Source: a bacterium 1XD42-1
GTDB lineage: Bacteria; Bacillota; Clostridia; Oscillospirales; Ruminococcaceae
Length of the DNA: 64,000 nt
Assembly: GCA_003612625.1 (NCBI GenBank)
Contig: RAZJ01000011.1
Span: forward strand, 19,396 to 83,395
Direction: 5' to 3'
Of this stretch, positions 16,575-24,667 are shown in pieces (positions within the stretch are counted from its first letter, which is position 1; every line of letters starts with the position of its first letter). The position numbers and the translations under genes were made by a program. The notes under the pieces were generated by a model, which was not told the origin of the DNA, searched no databases, and saw only the letters and a list, made by a program, of their open reading frames with translations.

Positions 16575-17759
16575 TTACCGGGTTACTTCATAGCCCCGGC
16601 TTTCCAAAAGTTCTTTAATTTGTACCCGGTGTTCCGCATTTCTTGTTTCCATTGTCATTTTTACCACACAGAAGCCCACATCTACACTGTCCCGTTCATG
16701 GGTAACGGTCAGTAAGTTTGCGCCTGTTTCAGACAAAAGCTGGAGCAATGTGAAAAGCTGGCCCGGTTTATCCGGAACTTTGGTGGTAAACTCTGTAATG
16801 CGCCCTGTTTTATAAAGCCCTCTGGTAATTACATGAGACAAGGTCGTTACATCAATATTTCCTCCGGAAACGACGCAGCAAACTTTTTTCCCGGCTATGT
16901 CCACTTTGCGATATAAAGCCGCTGCCAGGGCAACTGCGCCAGCCCCTTCTGCCACGGTTTTATTCTGCTCCATCAAGGTCAGGATTGCCGTAGAAATTTC
17001 ACTTTCTGAAACTGTAACGACTTCATCCACATACTTCTGGCACATTTCAAAGGTTATTCCACCAGGTTTTTTTACTGCGATCCCGTCTGCAATGGTAGAA
17101 ACACTGTCTAATGTTTCAATCTGGCCGCTGCGGATGGAGTTAAACATACTTGGGGCCCCTTCTGCCTGTACGCCGTAAACCTTACAGGAGGGTCTTAACG
17201 TTTTCACTGCATAAGCAACGCCGCTGATCAGACCGCCGCCGCCAATAGGGACAATAACTGCATCTATATCTGGAATCTGCTGCAAAATTTCCAAACCGAT
17301 TGTGCCCTGTCCGGCAATTACCCGTTCATCATCAAAAGGATGGATAAAAGTCAGCCCTTTTTCTTTTGTTAATTCCATAGCCTTTGCATAGGCGTCATCA
17401 TAAACGCCTGGTACTAATACCACTTCACTGCCATAGCTCCGGGTAGCTTCCACCTTCATTAAGGGGGCTCCGGCGGGAATGCAGATAATAGAATGGATAC
17501 CCCGGCGGGCTGCCGCTAAAGCCACTCCTTGGGCATGGTTCCCCGCAGAACAGGCAATAACCCCATTGGATTTTTCTTCTTCCGAAAGGGTCGCTATTTT
17601 ATAATAGGCTCCCCGCAGTTTAAAAGATCCTGTAAGCTGTAAATTTTCCGCTTTGATATAAACCCCTTCCCCAGCGCTTGGAACCGCAGCCACAGGGGTC
17701 TGCCTGGCCACCTCATTTAAAATTCTCTGGGCATCATATACCATATCAATGGTTACCAT
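16575..17759 (-). CDS. ilvA: Threonine ammonia-lyase with ACT domain
   Basis: A 394-residue PLP enzyme deaminating L-threonine to 2-oxobutyrate and ammonia. The PLP lysine is Lys47 in 'LTGSFKLRGA'. The glycine loop 'SAGNHAQGVALAA' and 'PIGGGGLISG' are intact. The last ~75 residues form a single ACT-like domain ('VPDKPGQLFTLLQLLSETGANLL'). This single-ACT form is usual for catabolic/anaerobic TdcB-type or short IlvA enzymes; which one cannot be told without other ilv genes. Upstream lie a 5'-leader hairpin and a promoter with an inverted repeat around its -10, so expression is probably controlled. Confidence 0.92.
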   Translation of the reverse strand: MVTIDMVYDAQRILNEVARQTPVAAVPSAGEGVYIKAENLQLTGSFKLRGAYYKIATLSEEEKSNGVIACSAGNHAQGVALAAARRGIHSIICIPAGAPLMKVEATRSYGSEVVLVPGVYDDAYAKAMELTKEKGLTFIHPFDDERVIAGQGTIGLEILQQIPDIDAVIVPIGGGGLISGVAYAVKTLRPSCKVYGVQAEGAPSMFNSIRSGQIETLDSVSTIADGIAVKKPGGITFEMCQKYVDEVVTVSESEISTAILTLMEQNKTVAEGAGAVALAAALYRKVDIAGKKVCCVVSGGNIDVTTLSHVITRGLYKTGRITEFTTKVPDKPGQLFTLLQLLSETGANLLTVTHERDSVDVGFCVVKMTMETRNAEHRVQIKELLESRGYEVTR

Positions 17760-17777
17760 TTATTCCACTCCTCCCTG

Positions 17778-17844
17778 CCGCTTGTTCGATTGGAACAAGC
17801 GGTAAACCTGTTTCTATGGTATCACAGGTTTCCAGAGAAAACAA
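17778..17844 (-). promoter_or_regulatory. ilvA promoter, operator-like repeat and leader hairpin
   Basis: On the minus strand, -35 TTGTTT (17839-17844) and -10 TACCAT (17816-17821) are 17 bases apart. The -10 sits between inverted arms AAACCTGT / ACAGGTTT (17804-17811 and 17824-17831), an operator-like layout. Immediately before the ribosome-binding site is a perfect 10-bp hairpin, CCGCTTGTTC / GAACAAGCGG (17778-17802), that would form in the mRNA leader. Confidence 0.6.
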
Positions 17845-17882
17845 TGGATAAAACCCCTTTCAAAATAAAAAATTCCTTAGCC

Positions 17883-17911
17883 TTGACAAAATAGCCGCCT
17901 TGGAGTATGAT
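17883..17911 (+). promoter_or_regulatory. Strong sigma-A promoter for the DUF4234-DUF2752 pair
   Basis: Consensus -35 TTGACA (17883-17888), a 17-base spacer, -10 TATGAT (17906-17911). Confidence 0.85.
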
Positions 17912-17943
17912 GGAAAAAAACAACAGAATCAGGAGGGTTTTCT

Positions 17944-18285
17944 TTGCGCCAAAGGAATATCGCACTTTGTATCTTGTTATGTTTTGTGACATGCGGCATT
18001 TATGAGATTTATTGGTTCATTTCACTGACCAATGAAATCAATGAGGCTTCCGAAAACGATACGCCATCTGGGGGTATGGCATTTCTGTTTTGCCTGATTA
18101 CCTGCGGCATCTATGCTATTTATTGGAATTATCAGTGGGGCAAACGTTTAAACACGGCACAGGAAAATAATGGTGTGGATGTGGATACCAATGCACCTAT
18201 TTTATTCCTGATTTTATCTATTTTTGGACTTACTCTGGTCAGCTGGGCGATTATGCAGCATTCACTCAATCAAATGGCTGAATGA
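17944..18285 (+). CDS. DUF4234 membrane protein
   Basis: A 113-residue integral membrane protein with three hydrophobic segments. Two copies of the pattern 'CFVTCGIYEIYW' / 'CLITCGIYAIYW' (about 14-25 and 56-67) are the DUF4234 hallmark and suggest an internal duplication. Function is unknown; the fold is thought to be a small membrane platform. The TTG start follows AGGAGGG. The stop overlaps the ATG of the DUF2752 gene (ATGA), so the two are translationally coupled. The strong promoter implies substantial expression. Confidence 0.82.
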   Translation: MRQRNIALCILLCFVTCGIYEIYWFISLTNEINEASENDTPSGGMAFLFCLITCGIYAIYWNYQWGKRLNTAQENNGVDVDTNAPILFLILSIFGLTLVSWAIMQHSLNQMAE

Positions 18286-18647
18286 AAGCCCGTGTCAAAG
18301 GGCTTCTTTGCCAGGCGGCCTGGATTTTTGCCCTTGGAGCCGTTCTCTTGTTCCTGTCTGCTTGCGGTTTCGGCATCCCATGTGTATTCCATCTGATTAC
18401 AGGCTGGCAGTGCCCGGGGTGCGGCGCCACCCGTATGCTGCTATCCCTGCTCCGCCGGGACTGGAAAGGTGCTTTCCATTACAACCCTGCTTTAATGGTG
18501 TTATTGCCTATGTTAGCCCTTTGGGCTATTCCTTTGTTACGGCAGTATCTCCTGGAGGGCACGTGGCATACTTCCAAAAAGCAAAACCGGATGTTATGGG
18601 GCATGACGACAGCATTTCTTCTCTTTGGAATTTTGCGGAACATATAA
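18282..18647 (+). CDS. DUF2752 membrane protein
   Basis: A 121-residue membrane protein with three predicted helices and the family signature 'WQCPGCGATR' (residues ~42-51), a short Cys-containing loop after the first helix. Function is unknown. It is coupled by a 4-base overlap to the DUF4234 gene, a pairing also seen in other Clostridia. A large terminator hairpin follows within five bases. Confidence 0.82.
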   Translation: MKARVKGLLCQAAWIFALGAVLLFLSACGFGIPCVFHLITGWQCPGCGATRMLLSLLRRDWKGAFHYNPALMVLLPMLALWAIPLLRQYLLEGTWHTSKKQNRMLWGMTTAFLLFGILRNI

Positions 18648-18651
18648 AAAG

Positions 18652-18703
18652 ATCAGCCGGATTTTTTACAGCCTGTTCTGGACAAGTAAAAAATCCGGCT
18701 GAT
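18652..18703. terminator. Large bidirectional terminator between DUF2752 and lacI
   Basis: A perfect 18-bp stem (18652-18669 with 18686-18703) and a 16-base loop between convergent genes; it closes both the membrane pair and the allose operon. Confidence 0.85.
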
Positions 18704-18708
18704 TGTTT

Positions 18709-19710
18709 TCACCGCCGGGTGGAATCCCGCACCGTCAAGGTAACAGGGATACGGTAATACCGGCAGGCAGGCTCTTTCCCCGCCATCATTTCAAACAGAA
18801 GCGATATAGCCAGCCGTGACATTTCTGCCACATTCTGATGGACGCTGGTGATCCCAGGCCCGCAAAGGGCTGCAAAAGGGCTGTCATCAAAGCCTGTCAT
18901 GAGTACATCCTGCGGTACATGAAGCCCATGCTCCCGCAATGCGATCATTGCGCCGCCTGCAATGGTATCGGTTGTGGCCATGATCCCATCAAAAACAGCC
19001 CCTTCTTCTATTAAAGCAGAAAGGGCTTTTTTTGCGCTGGCAATGGAAACCGCATCCAAATCGATCAGAGGCCCCTGTTCTTCAATCCCAGCTTCTGATA
19101 GGGCTTGTTTAAAGCCTGTATAACGTGCCACCTGGTTGGAATCGTTTCCTAAGCATTTTAAAATTAAAATCCGGCGGCATCCGGCTTGCAGCAGGGCTTT
19201 TGCTGCAAGGTATCCTCCATTTACATTATCGGATTCAATCATAACCCCTTCTGTACGGTCCATTTTGCTGCGGGAAGGCCGGTCTACATAAACTGTTGGC
19301 AGCCCTTCCAGCTCCGCGTAATTACGGGTGCTGGAAATTAAAATAATTCCGCTGACATTCCGGGCTGTCAGGGAACGGATATGTTTTTTTTCCAATTCTT
19401 CCGATTCATTGGTGTTACAAATCAGACAGGCATATCCCCGCTGGGAAAGTTCCACTTCTAAATGAAGCACTACATTTGAAAAATGGGGGTTGGTAATATC
19501 CGGAACCACAACGCCTACCACATCTGTCCGGCTGGTGCGCAGCCCTTGTGCACTCATATTCGGCATATAATCATTTTGCTGGATAATCTGCCGTACCCGT
19601 TTTTCCGTTTCCTTAGAAAAACGCCCATTCTGGTTGATGACCCGGGAAACCGTTGCTGTTGAAACCCCCGCTAACCGGGCAATTTCCTTGATGTTTTTTG
19701 CTTTTTCCAA
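18709..19710 (-). CDS. LacI-family repressor of the allose operon
   Basis: A 333-residue regulator with an N-terminal LacI helix-turn-helix ('IKEIARLAGVSTATVSRVIN', 7-26) and hinge, followed by a periplasmic-binding-protein-like sensor domain ('FDGIMATTDTIAGGAMIAL', 'VLMTGFDDSPFA'). It is the last gene of the seven-gene minus-strand D-allose operon. Two near-identical LacI-type operators surround the operon promoter at 25.8 kb, so autorepression relieved by allose or a phosphorylated intermediate is likely. E. coli instead uses an RpiR-type AlsR. Confidence 0.88.
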   Translation of the reverse strand: MEKAKNIKEIARLAGVSTATVSRVINQNGRFSKETEKRVRQIIQQNDYMPNMSAQGLRTSRTDVVGVVVPDITNPHFSNVVLHLEVELSQRGYACLICNTNESEELEKKHIRSLTARNVSGIILISSTRNYAELEGLPTVYVDRPSRSKMDRTEGVMIESDNVNGGYLAAKALLQAGCRRILILKCLGNDSNQVARYTGFKQALSEAGIEEQGPLIDLDAVSIASAKKALSALIEEGAVFDGIMATTDTIAGGAMIALREHGLHVPQDVLMTGFDDSPFAALCGPGITSVHQNVAEMSRLAISLLFEMMAGKEPACRYYRIPVTLTVRDSTRR

Positions 19711-19767
19711 TCCATCTGCCCTCCTATGGGAACATCAGACAAGGCTTGTCAGGAAAGCAACCCTTTC

Positions 19768-20232
19768 TTATTTTTCTGCCACAGCCAGATGCCCCGTTTC
19801 CTCAATTTCTGCAATCATATCCACCCGTATTTGATGGCGTTCCCCTTCATAAGACGCATTCAGCCATTCATCTACAATCATTTTCGCCGTTTCAATCCCA
19901 ATCACCCGGGCACCAAAAGCAATCATATTGGAATTATTGTGCTGCTTGGAAAGCTTTGCGGAATAGGGTTCGCTGCATACACAGGCCCGGATGCCTTTGA
20001 CTTTATTAGCCGCCAGAGAAATTCCCACACCTGTACCGCAGATCAGAATTCCTCCGTCTGCTTTTCCTTCTGCCACCAGCTTTGCCGCTTTATAACCGCT
20101 TACAGGGTAATTGAAACGGCTGGTGCTGTTTGTGCCTACGTCAATCACTTCAATTCCTTTTTCCTCCAGATAGGCTTTGATTTCCTGTTTCATTTCTACT
20201 GCAACATGATCGTTGCCAATCACCAGTTTCAT
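19768..20232 (-). CDS. rpiB: Ribose-5-phosphate / allose-6-phosphate isomerase B
   Basis: A 154-residue RpiB/LacAB-family isomerase. The catalytic cysteine is Cys65 in 'ILICGTGVGIS'. 'GNDHVAVEMK' at the N-terminus binds the phosphate sugar and 'KQHNNSNM' is the usual second motif. In E. coli, RpiB (AlsB) interconverts D-allose-6-P and D-allulose-6-P. Sitting between alsK and the regulator, this copy most likely does that step. Upstream it is separated from alsK by a 100-base gap with an elaborate stem structure. Confidence 0.92.
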   Translation of the reverse strand: MKLVIGNDHVAVEMKQEIKAYLEEKGIEVIDVGTNSTSRFNYPVSGYKAAKLVAEGKADGGILICGTGVGISLAANKVKGIRACVCSEPYSAKLSKQHNNSNMIAFGARVIGIETAKMIVDEWLNASYEGERHQIRVDMIAEIEETGHLAVAEK

Positions 20233-20263
20233 TTTTTTTACAGCCTCCTGTTAAGCATTTGGG

Positions 20264-20330
20264 GATAGGCTCTTAAGCCCGGGCGCAGACGTTATAACGC
20301 TGCTACCCGGGCAGTTTTCATATGCCTATC
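20264..20330 (-). repeat. Nested stem-loop element between alsK and rpiB
   Basis: Nested inverted repeats: outer GATAGGC / GCCTATC (20264-20270, 20324-20330), inner GCCCGGG / CCCGGGC (20277-20283, 20306-20312), then GCAG/CTGC around the palindrome CGTTATAACG. There is no T-run typical of a terminator. It probably acts at the mRNA level (processing or stability), or is a small mobile repeat. Confidence 0.65.
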
Positions 20331-20332
20331 TT

Positions 20333-21265
20333 TTATAAATAGTTGGGATCTGCTAACCGCTTTTCTGCGTAAATGGCCGCCCCTACGGAACCATTGGCCT
20401 GGTTGGGCCTGGAATACCGCAGATCCAATGTCCGCTCCGGATAAGGCTTGCGGGCATAACGGTGGACCGCTTCTTCCAATGCAGCCCGGGGGAATCCCGG
20501 CATCTGGAGCAGCCCCCCGCCCAGAATAATACAGTCCGGATCAAACAGGTTTGCTTCTGCCGCAACCACCTGGGCCATGCCTTCTAAGAAAGCTTTCATA
20601 ACGGATGTATGCATCTGAGTAGAAAATAACTGCTGAATGGGCGTATCCGGGAAATTTTCCGCCTGGATGCCTTCCAGGGCAATCCCGGAAACTACGGTTT
20701 CAATGCAGCTCACATTCCCGCAGGTACAAACCTTTCCATTGCCATATACGGGCAAATGGCCCAATTCCGAAGCTACCCCGTTCCGCCCCAGCAGGATTTT
20801 CCCATTTACCATAACGGCATTGCCTATGCCAGTGCCAAAATAAATGCCGGCTACACAGTCCTGGGAGGTTACTTTCAGATCCTCCAAATCGAAAAGCAGA
20901 AGATCATTCACATCCCGGTTAATAAATACAGGCACTTTTAAAACGGCTTCCAATTCTTCTACCACTGCAAAGTGATCCGGAATACAAGCAATATTGGGAG
21001 TTTGAACAACGACAGTCCGCTGGCGGTTGATGGTCGAGGGGAATCCAATTGAAACTGCTGCCGGCATTGCTCCTGAAAGGCTGCGTTCACAATAACTCCG
21101 GATACATTCGGCAAGCCTTCCGGCTGGATCGCATCCTTCTGCAAACGTTGCCCTTGTATCCAGCCGTTCAAAGGCTGACAGCTCATGCCGGGAATCCACC
21201 AGGCCAAACCGCATATTCGTGCCGCCAATGTCAATTCCAAGCACATACTGTTCCTTTTCTGTCAT
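20333..21265 (-). CDS. alsK: ROK-family sugar kinase, probable D-allose kinase
   Basis: A 310-residue ROK kinase phosphorylating a hexose with ATP. 'LGIDIGGTNMRFGLV' (9-23) is the phosphate-binding loop, 'NRDVNDLLLFDL' carries the catalytic Asp, and 'GNGKVCTCGNVSCIE' is the ROK zinc-binding CxCGxxxCxE. Its place between alsE and rpiB, together with an AlsB-like binding protein in the same operon, points to D-allose. It makes D-allose-6-P in the cytoplasm. It lies 16 bases downstream of alsE. Confidence 0.9.
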   Translation of the reverse strand: MTEKEQYVLGIDIGGTNMRFGLVDSRHELSAFERLDTRATFAEGCDPAGRLAECIRSYCERSLSGAMPAAVSIGFPSTINRQRTVVVQTPNIACIPDHFAVVEELEAVLKVPVFINRDVNDLLLFDLEDLKVTSQDCVAGIYFGTGIGNAVMVNGKILLGRNGVASELGHLPVYGNGKVCTCGNVSCIETVVSGIALEGIQAENFPDTPIQQLFSTQMHTSVMKAFLEGMAQVVAAEANLFDPDCIILGGGLLQMPGFPRAALEEAVHRYARKPYPERTLDLRYSRPNQANGSVGAAIYAEKRLADPNYL

Positions 21266-21281
21266 AGCTTGCCCTCCTAAA

Positions 21282-21965
21282 TCACAGCACTACGCCGGTT
21301 TCTTCCGCGAACTGCTGTTTCATTTTACCGCAGGCTGCCTGCAAATCCGGAGCCAGGCTGAACAGGCCCGATGTCCCCAAAATAAAGACGTCTGCTCCTG
21401 CTTCATAAAGCTGGTGGAAGGTTTTCTTATTGCAGGAACCATCAATCATAATTTTATAATGCCAGTTGTTTTCCTCCCGCAGCCGTTTTGCTTCTGCGAT
21501 TTTTGCAAGCATCTCAGTAATAAAGGGCTGCCCTGCAAAACCTACATCAACCGTCATTAAAGTTAATACATCAATCCGGTTCAGGTAATGCCTGCATTCG
21601 GAAAGGGGAGTTGCCGGATTTAATGTGATGCCTGCTTTGCAGCCAACATCCCGGATATGGTTCAATGTACGGAAACAGTCGGTATTGATGGTTTCCGCAT
21701 GGGGGCTGATCAGTGCCGCCCCCGCCTCTGCACAGGCATCGATCCAGTCATTGGGATTTGTAGTCATCAAATGCACATCCATGGGTTTCTTGGCCACCCG
21801 TGCGCATGCCCGCATGAAATCCGGACTGAGGGTAATATTTTTACAGTAGTGGCCATCCATAATATCAATATGGTATCCATCAATATTCTGGTCAAGGACT
21901 TCTATCTGATGCTTTATGTCTAAAAAATCCATGCACATCAGGCTGACGGAAAATTCAGGGTTCAT
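21282..21965 (-). CDS. alsE: D-allulose-6-phosphate 3-epimerase
   Basis: A 227-residue TIM-barrel enzyme of the ribulose-phosphate 3-epimerase family converting D-allulose-6-P to fructose-6-P. It matches E. coli AlsE rather than Rpe at diagnostic points: 'SLMCMD', 'YHIDIMDGHY', 'HAETIN', 'MTVDVGFAGQPFI', 'DGSCNKKTF' and 'GADVFILGTSGLF'. Metal ligands (His and Asp of IDIMDGH, the His of HLMTTNP, the Asp of IDGS) are present. ATG 21965 follows AGGAGG; the longer frame adds a non-homologous N-terminus. It is 51 bases after alsC. Confidence 0.93.
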   Translation of the reverse strand: MNPEFSVSLMCMDFLDIKHQIEVLDQNIDGYHIDIMDGHYCKNITLSPDFMRACARVAKKPMDVHLMTTNPNDWIDACAEAGAALISPHAETINTDCFRTLNHIRDVGCKAGITLNPATPLSECRHYLNRIDVLTLMTVDVGFAGQPFITEMLAKIAEAKRLREENNWHYKIMIDGSCNKKTFHQLYEAGADVFILGTSGLFSLAPDLQAACGKMKQQFAEETGVVL

Positions 21966-22016
21966 AGGGGAGCACCTCCTAATTATTGTACACTTTCCCG
22001 GACACAAGCGCAAGGT

Positions 22017-22991
22017 TTAATTTTTGCTGCTGGCGCCAAAGAAGCGGTCTAATGTTACAGCTAAGATAAGCAGGCAGCCCATTGCCAGCTGTTGGTAGTA
22101 GCTGGATACGCCTACCATATTCAAGCCATTGTTAATAACGCCGATAATCAATCCACCGATAATGACTTTGGGGATTTTGCCAACGCCGCCAAAGAAGGAA
22201 GCGCCGCCTATGATAACAGCTTCAATGGCAAAGGTTTCATAACCGGTTCCGGCATTTGGTTCCGCCGCAGCCAGACGGGCAATGTTTACCATGCCAGCCA
22301 GTGCCGCGCAAATTCCGGAAATGGAGAATGCAAGGATGGTATGTTTCTTTACGGTGATACCCGCATACCAGGCGGATTGGGAATTGCCGCCTAACGCATA
22401 AAGATTGCGCCCGCACTGGCACTTGACCGTCAGGAAGGTCAGCACAGCCGCAGTGATCAATGCAACTAAAATAGGCACCGGGATAACATCAAACAGCTTG
22501 CCGCCCATGGTTTTGGAAAAAGACGCAGGCAGCCCGGAAACAGCTCTTGCAGAAGTAATGATATAAACCAGGCTCCGCAAAATGGCCTGGGTTCCCAGGG
22601 TAATGATAAACGGAGGCAGCCCAGTTGCTGTTACAAGGCTCCCGTTTAAGAAACCGATAAAGGCGCCGAACAATATAACGCCAATTAAAATAGCCAGGAT
22701 CGGATGCAGCCCCAAATTGACCATAAGCTGGGCTGTCAGTGCGCCGGATAATGCCATGGTTGAACTGACGCTTAAATCAATGCCGCCCAATAAGATGGCA
22801 AAAAATTCTCCCAATCCCAACAGGATGGTAATGGAGCTTTGCTCCATAATTTTGATCAGGTTGCCTCCCGTCAGGAAGCTGGTGGGACGTAAAATACCAA
22901 ATACAATGATCATGATCGCGAGGATGGTAATGGTACTGTAACGGTCCCAATAATCACTGAAAGTAAAGGCTTTTTTTGCAGTCGTATTCAA
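22017..22991 (-). CDS. alsC: D-allose ABC transporter permease
   Basis: A 324-residue permease of the ribose/allose/xylose class with about 8-10 membrane segments and the family motif 'LLGGIDLSVSSTMALSGAL'. It forms the channel through which AlsA drives allose import. A TTG start at 22991 is proposed: it lies 16 bases past the alsA stop, with GGGAGG eight bases upstream. The longer frame beginning at 23114 would overlap alsA by ~100 bases and begin with non-membrane sequence. The gene order alsB-alsA-alsC matches E. coli. Confidence 0.9.
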   Translation of the reverse strand: MNTTAKKAFTFSDYWDRYSTITILAIMIIVFGILRPTSFLTGGNLIKIMEQSSITILLGLGEFFAILLGGIDLSVSSTMALSGALTAQLMVNLGLHPILAILIGVILFGAFIGFLNGSLVTATGLPPFIITLGTQAILRSLVYIITSARAVSGLPASFSKTMGGKLFDVIPVPILVALITAAVLTFLTVKCQCGRNLYALGGNSQSAWYAGITVKKHTILAFSISGICAALAGMVNIARLAAAEPNAGTGYETFAIEAVIIGGASFFGGVGKIPKVIIGGLIIGVINNGLNMVGVSSYYQQLAMGCLLILAVTLDRFFGASSKN

Positions 22992-23007
22992 CTTATTTTC
23001 CTCCCGT

Positions 23008-24534
23008 TCATGCAGATTCGCCGGTTGCGGCTTTTGCGAGCTTTTCTTCCGTGGCGTCTGCCACATCATACATTCCTGTAATCCGGCCTCCTGCCATAAC
23101 GGCGATCCGGTCACACAGACCTAATAATTCCGGCATTTCGCTGGAAACTACAATAACTCCAATTCCTTCGTCGGCAAGGCCCCGCATCAATTTATAAATT
23201 TCACTTTTGGTGCCAACATCAATGCCTTTGGTAGGCTCATCAAAGATCAGCAGCTGGACTCCGGCAGCCATCCATTTTCCCAGAATGACTTTCTGCTGGT
23301 TGCCGCCGGAAAGCTGTGCTGTAAGCTGTTCCAGAGAGGCACATTTAATTTGGATTTCAGTCCGTTCTTTTTCAGCAATCTGTTGTTCTTCCGCGCCATT
23401 CACCAGACCGATCAAGCCTTCACAGCCGGATTTTTTCAACTGGCTGGCAATGGAAATGTTCCGTTTGTTGCTGAAATTTTGGAAAAACCCTGTTTCACGG
23501 CGGTTTTCCGTGACAAGGCCAATGCCTTGGCGTAATGCCTGATAAGGATTTTTTATGGAAAGCTGTTTTCCATGGAGCCAGATTTCTCCGGAGGATTTCG
23601 GCGCGGCCCCATAAATGGCACACATGGTTTCACTGCGCCCAGCCCCTACCAGGCCGGAAAAACCAAGGATTTCCCCCCGGCGCAAAGAAAAAGAAACATC
23701 CTTTGCTTTGCCGTCCTTGCGGGTCAGGTTTTTACATTCAAAGATCACATTGCCAAATTCAAAATTGTCTTCCGGCGGATGCTGGTAAGTGCCTTTGATT
23801 TCACGGCCTACCATCAGCCGGATCATATCATCTGTTGTCAAATCGGCTACCTGGTAAGTCCCTACATAGCCCCCATCCTTCATAATGGTGATTCGGTCCC
23901 CTATTTCAAAGATTTCGGACAGTTTATGGGAAATAAAGACAACGCCTTTTCCTTCTTCTTTCAGCTGGCGGATAATTACAAAAAGCTTTTGCACTTCTTC
24001 CTCAGTTAATGAGGATGTCGGTTCATCCATAACAATGACTTTTGCATTGAAAGCAACAGATTTAGCGATTTCTACCATCTGTTTTTCACTAATGCTTAAA
24101 TCGCCTACGCTGGTAGTAGGCTTACGGGAGCTTAAATTGACTTTTTTCAGAAGCTCTGTTGTCCGTGTATTCATTTCCCCATAATCTACCACACGGATGG
24201 GGCCTATCTGTTTCATGGGCAGCCTGCCCATAAAAATATTTTCCCGGATGTCCAGCCAGTTGACGACACTCAGTTCCTGGTAAATAATACTGATCCCGCC
24301 TTCTGCGGACAGGTGCGGCGTTAATTGGGAATATTCTTTCCCGCCTAAGCAAATTGTCCCTTCATCCGGGCGATAAGCGCCGCTTAATACTTTCATCAGC
24401 GTTGATTTCCCGGCCCCGTTTTCCCCCAGCAGCACATGGACTTCGCCGGGCCGCACATCAAAACTAATACGGTTGAGCGCAACAACGCCGGGGAACCGTT
24501 TGGTAATTTCTTTCATTTGAATAATCGGTTCCAA
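23008..24534 (-). CDS. alsA: D-allose ABC transporter, double ATPase
   Basis: A 508-residue sugar-import ATPase with two nucleotide-binding domains. The first has a full Walker A 'GENGAGKST' (~36-44) and Walker B 'VIVMDEPTSSL'. The second, as usual for this family, has a degenerate Walker A ('GLVGAGRSE') but keeps '[14 protein letters not shown]' and 'LLIFDEPTKGIDVG'. It energises AlsC. It starts 133 bases after alsB across a stable stem-loop, implying lower expression than the binding protein. Confidence 0.93.
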   Translation of the reverse strand: MEPIIQMKEITKRFPGVVALNRISFDVRPGEVHVLLGENGAGKSTLMKVLSGAYRPDEGTICLGGKEYSQLTPHLSAEGGISIIYQELSVVNWLDIRENIFMGRLPMKQIGPIRVVDYGEMNTRTTELLKKVNLSSRKPTTSVGDLSISEKQMVEIAKSVAFNAKVIVMDEPTSSLTEEEVQKLFVIIRQLKEEGKGVVFISHKLSEIFEIGDRITIMKDGGYVGTYQVADLTTDDMIRLMVGREIKGTYQHPPEDNFEFGNVIFECKNLTRKDGKAKDVSFSLRRGEILGFSGLVGAGRSETMCAIYGAAPKSSGEIWLHGKQLSIKNPYQALRQGIGLVTENRRETGFFQNFSNKRNISIASQLKKSGCEGLIGLVNGAEEQQIAEKERTEIQIKCASLEQLTAQLSGGNQQKVILGKWMAAGVQLLIFDEPTKGIDVGTKSEIYKLMRGLADEGIGVIVVSSEMPELLGLCDRIAVMAGGRITGMYDVADATEEKLAKAATGESA

Positions 24535-24572
24535 ACATGCCCTCCCCTTTCAAAACTGGTCTTATTTTTTTC

Positions 24573-24601
24573 CCGGCAGGCACTTTTTTCGTGCCTGCCG
24601 G
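24573..24601 (-). repeat. Stem-loop between alsB and alsA
   Basis: A perfect 11-bp stem, CCGGCAGGCAC / GTGCCTGCCGG, with a 7-base loop in the 133-base gap. On the transcribed strand it is followed by A's rather than T's, so it is more likely an mRNA-stabilising or processing stem than a terminator. It would favour more binding protein than ATPase. Confidence 0.7.
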
Positions 24602-24667
24602 AAGTTTTTAAGATTTACCGTTTTTTTATTCTTATACCGTGTACCCTTCCGTTTTACAGAGGATGCC

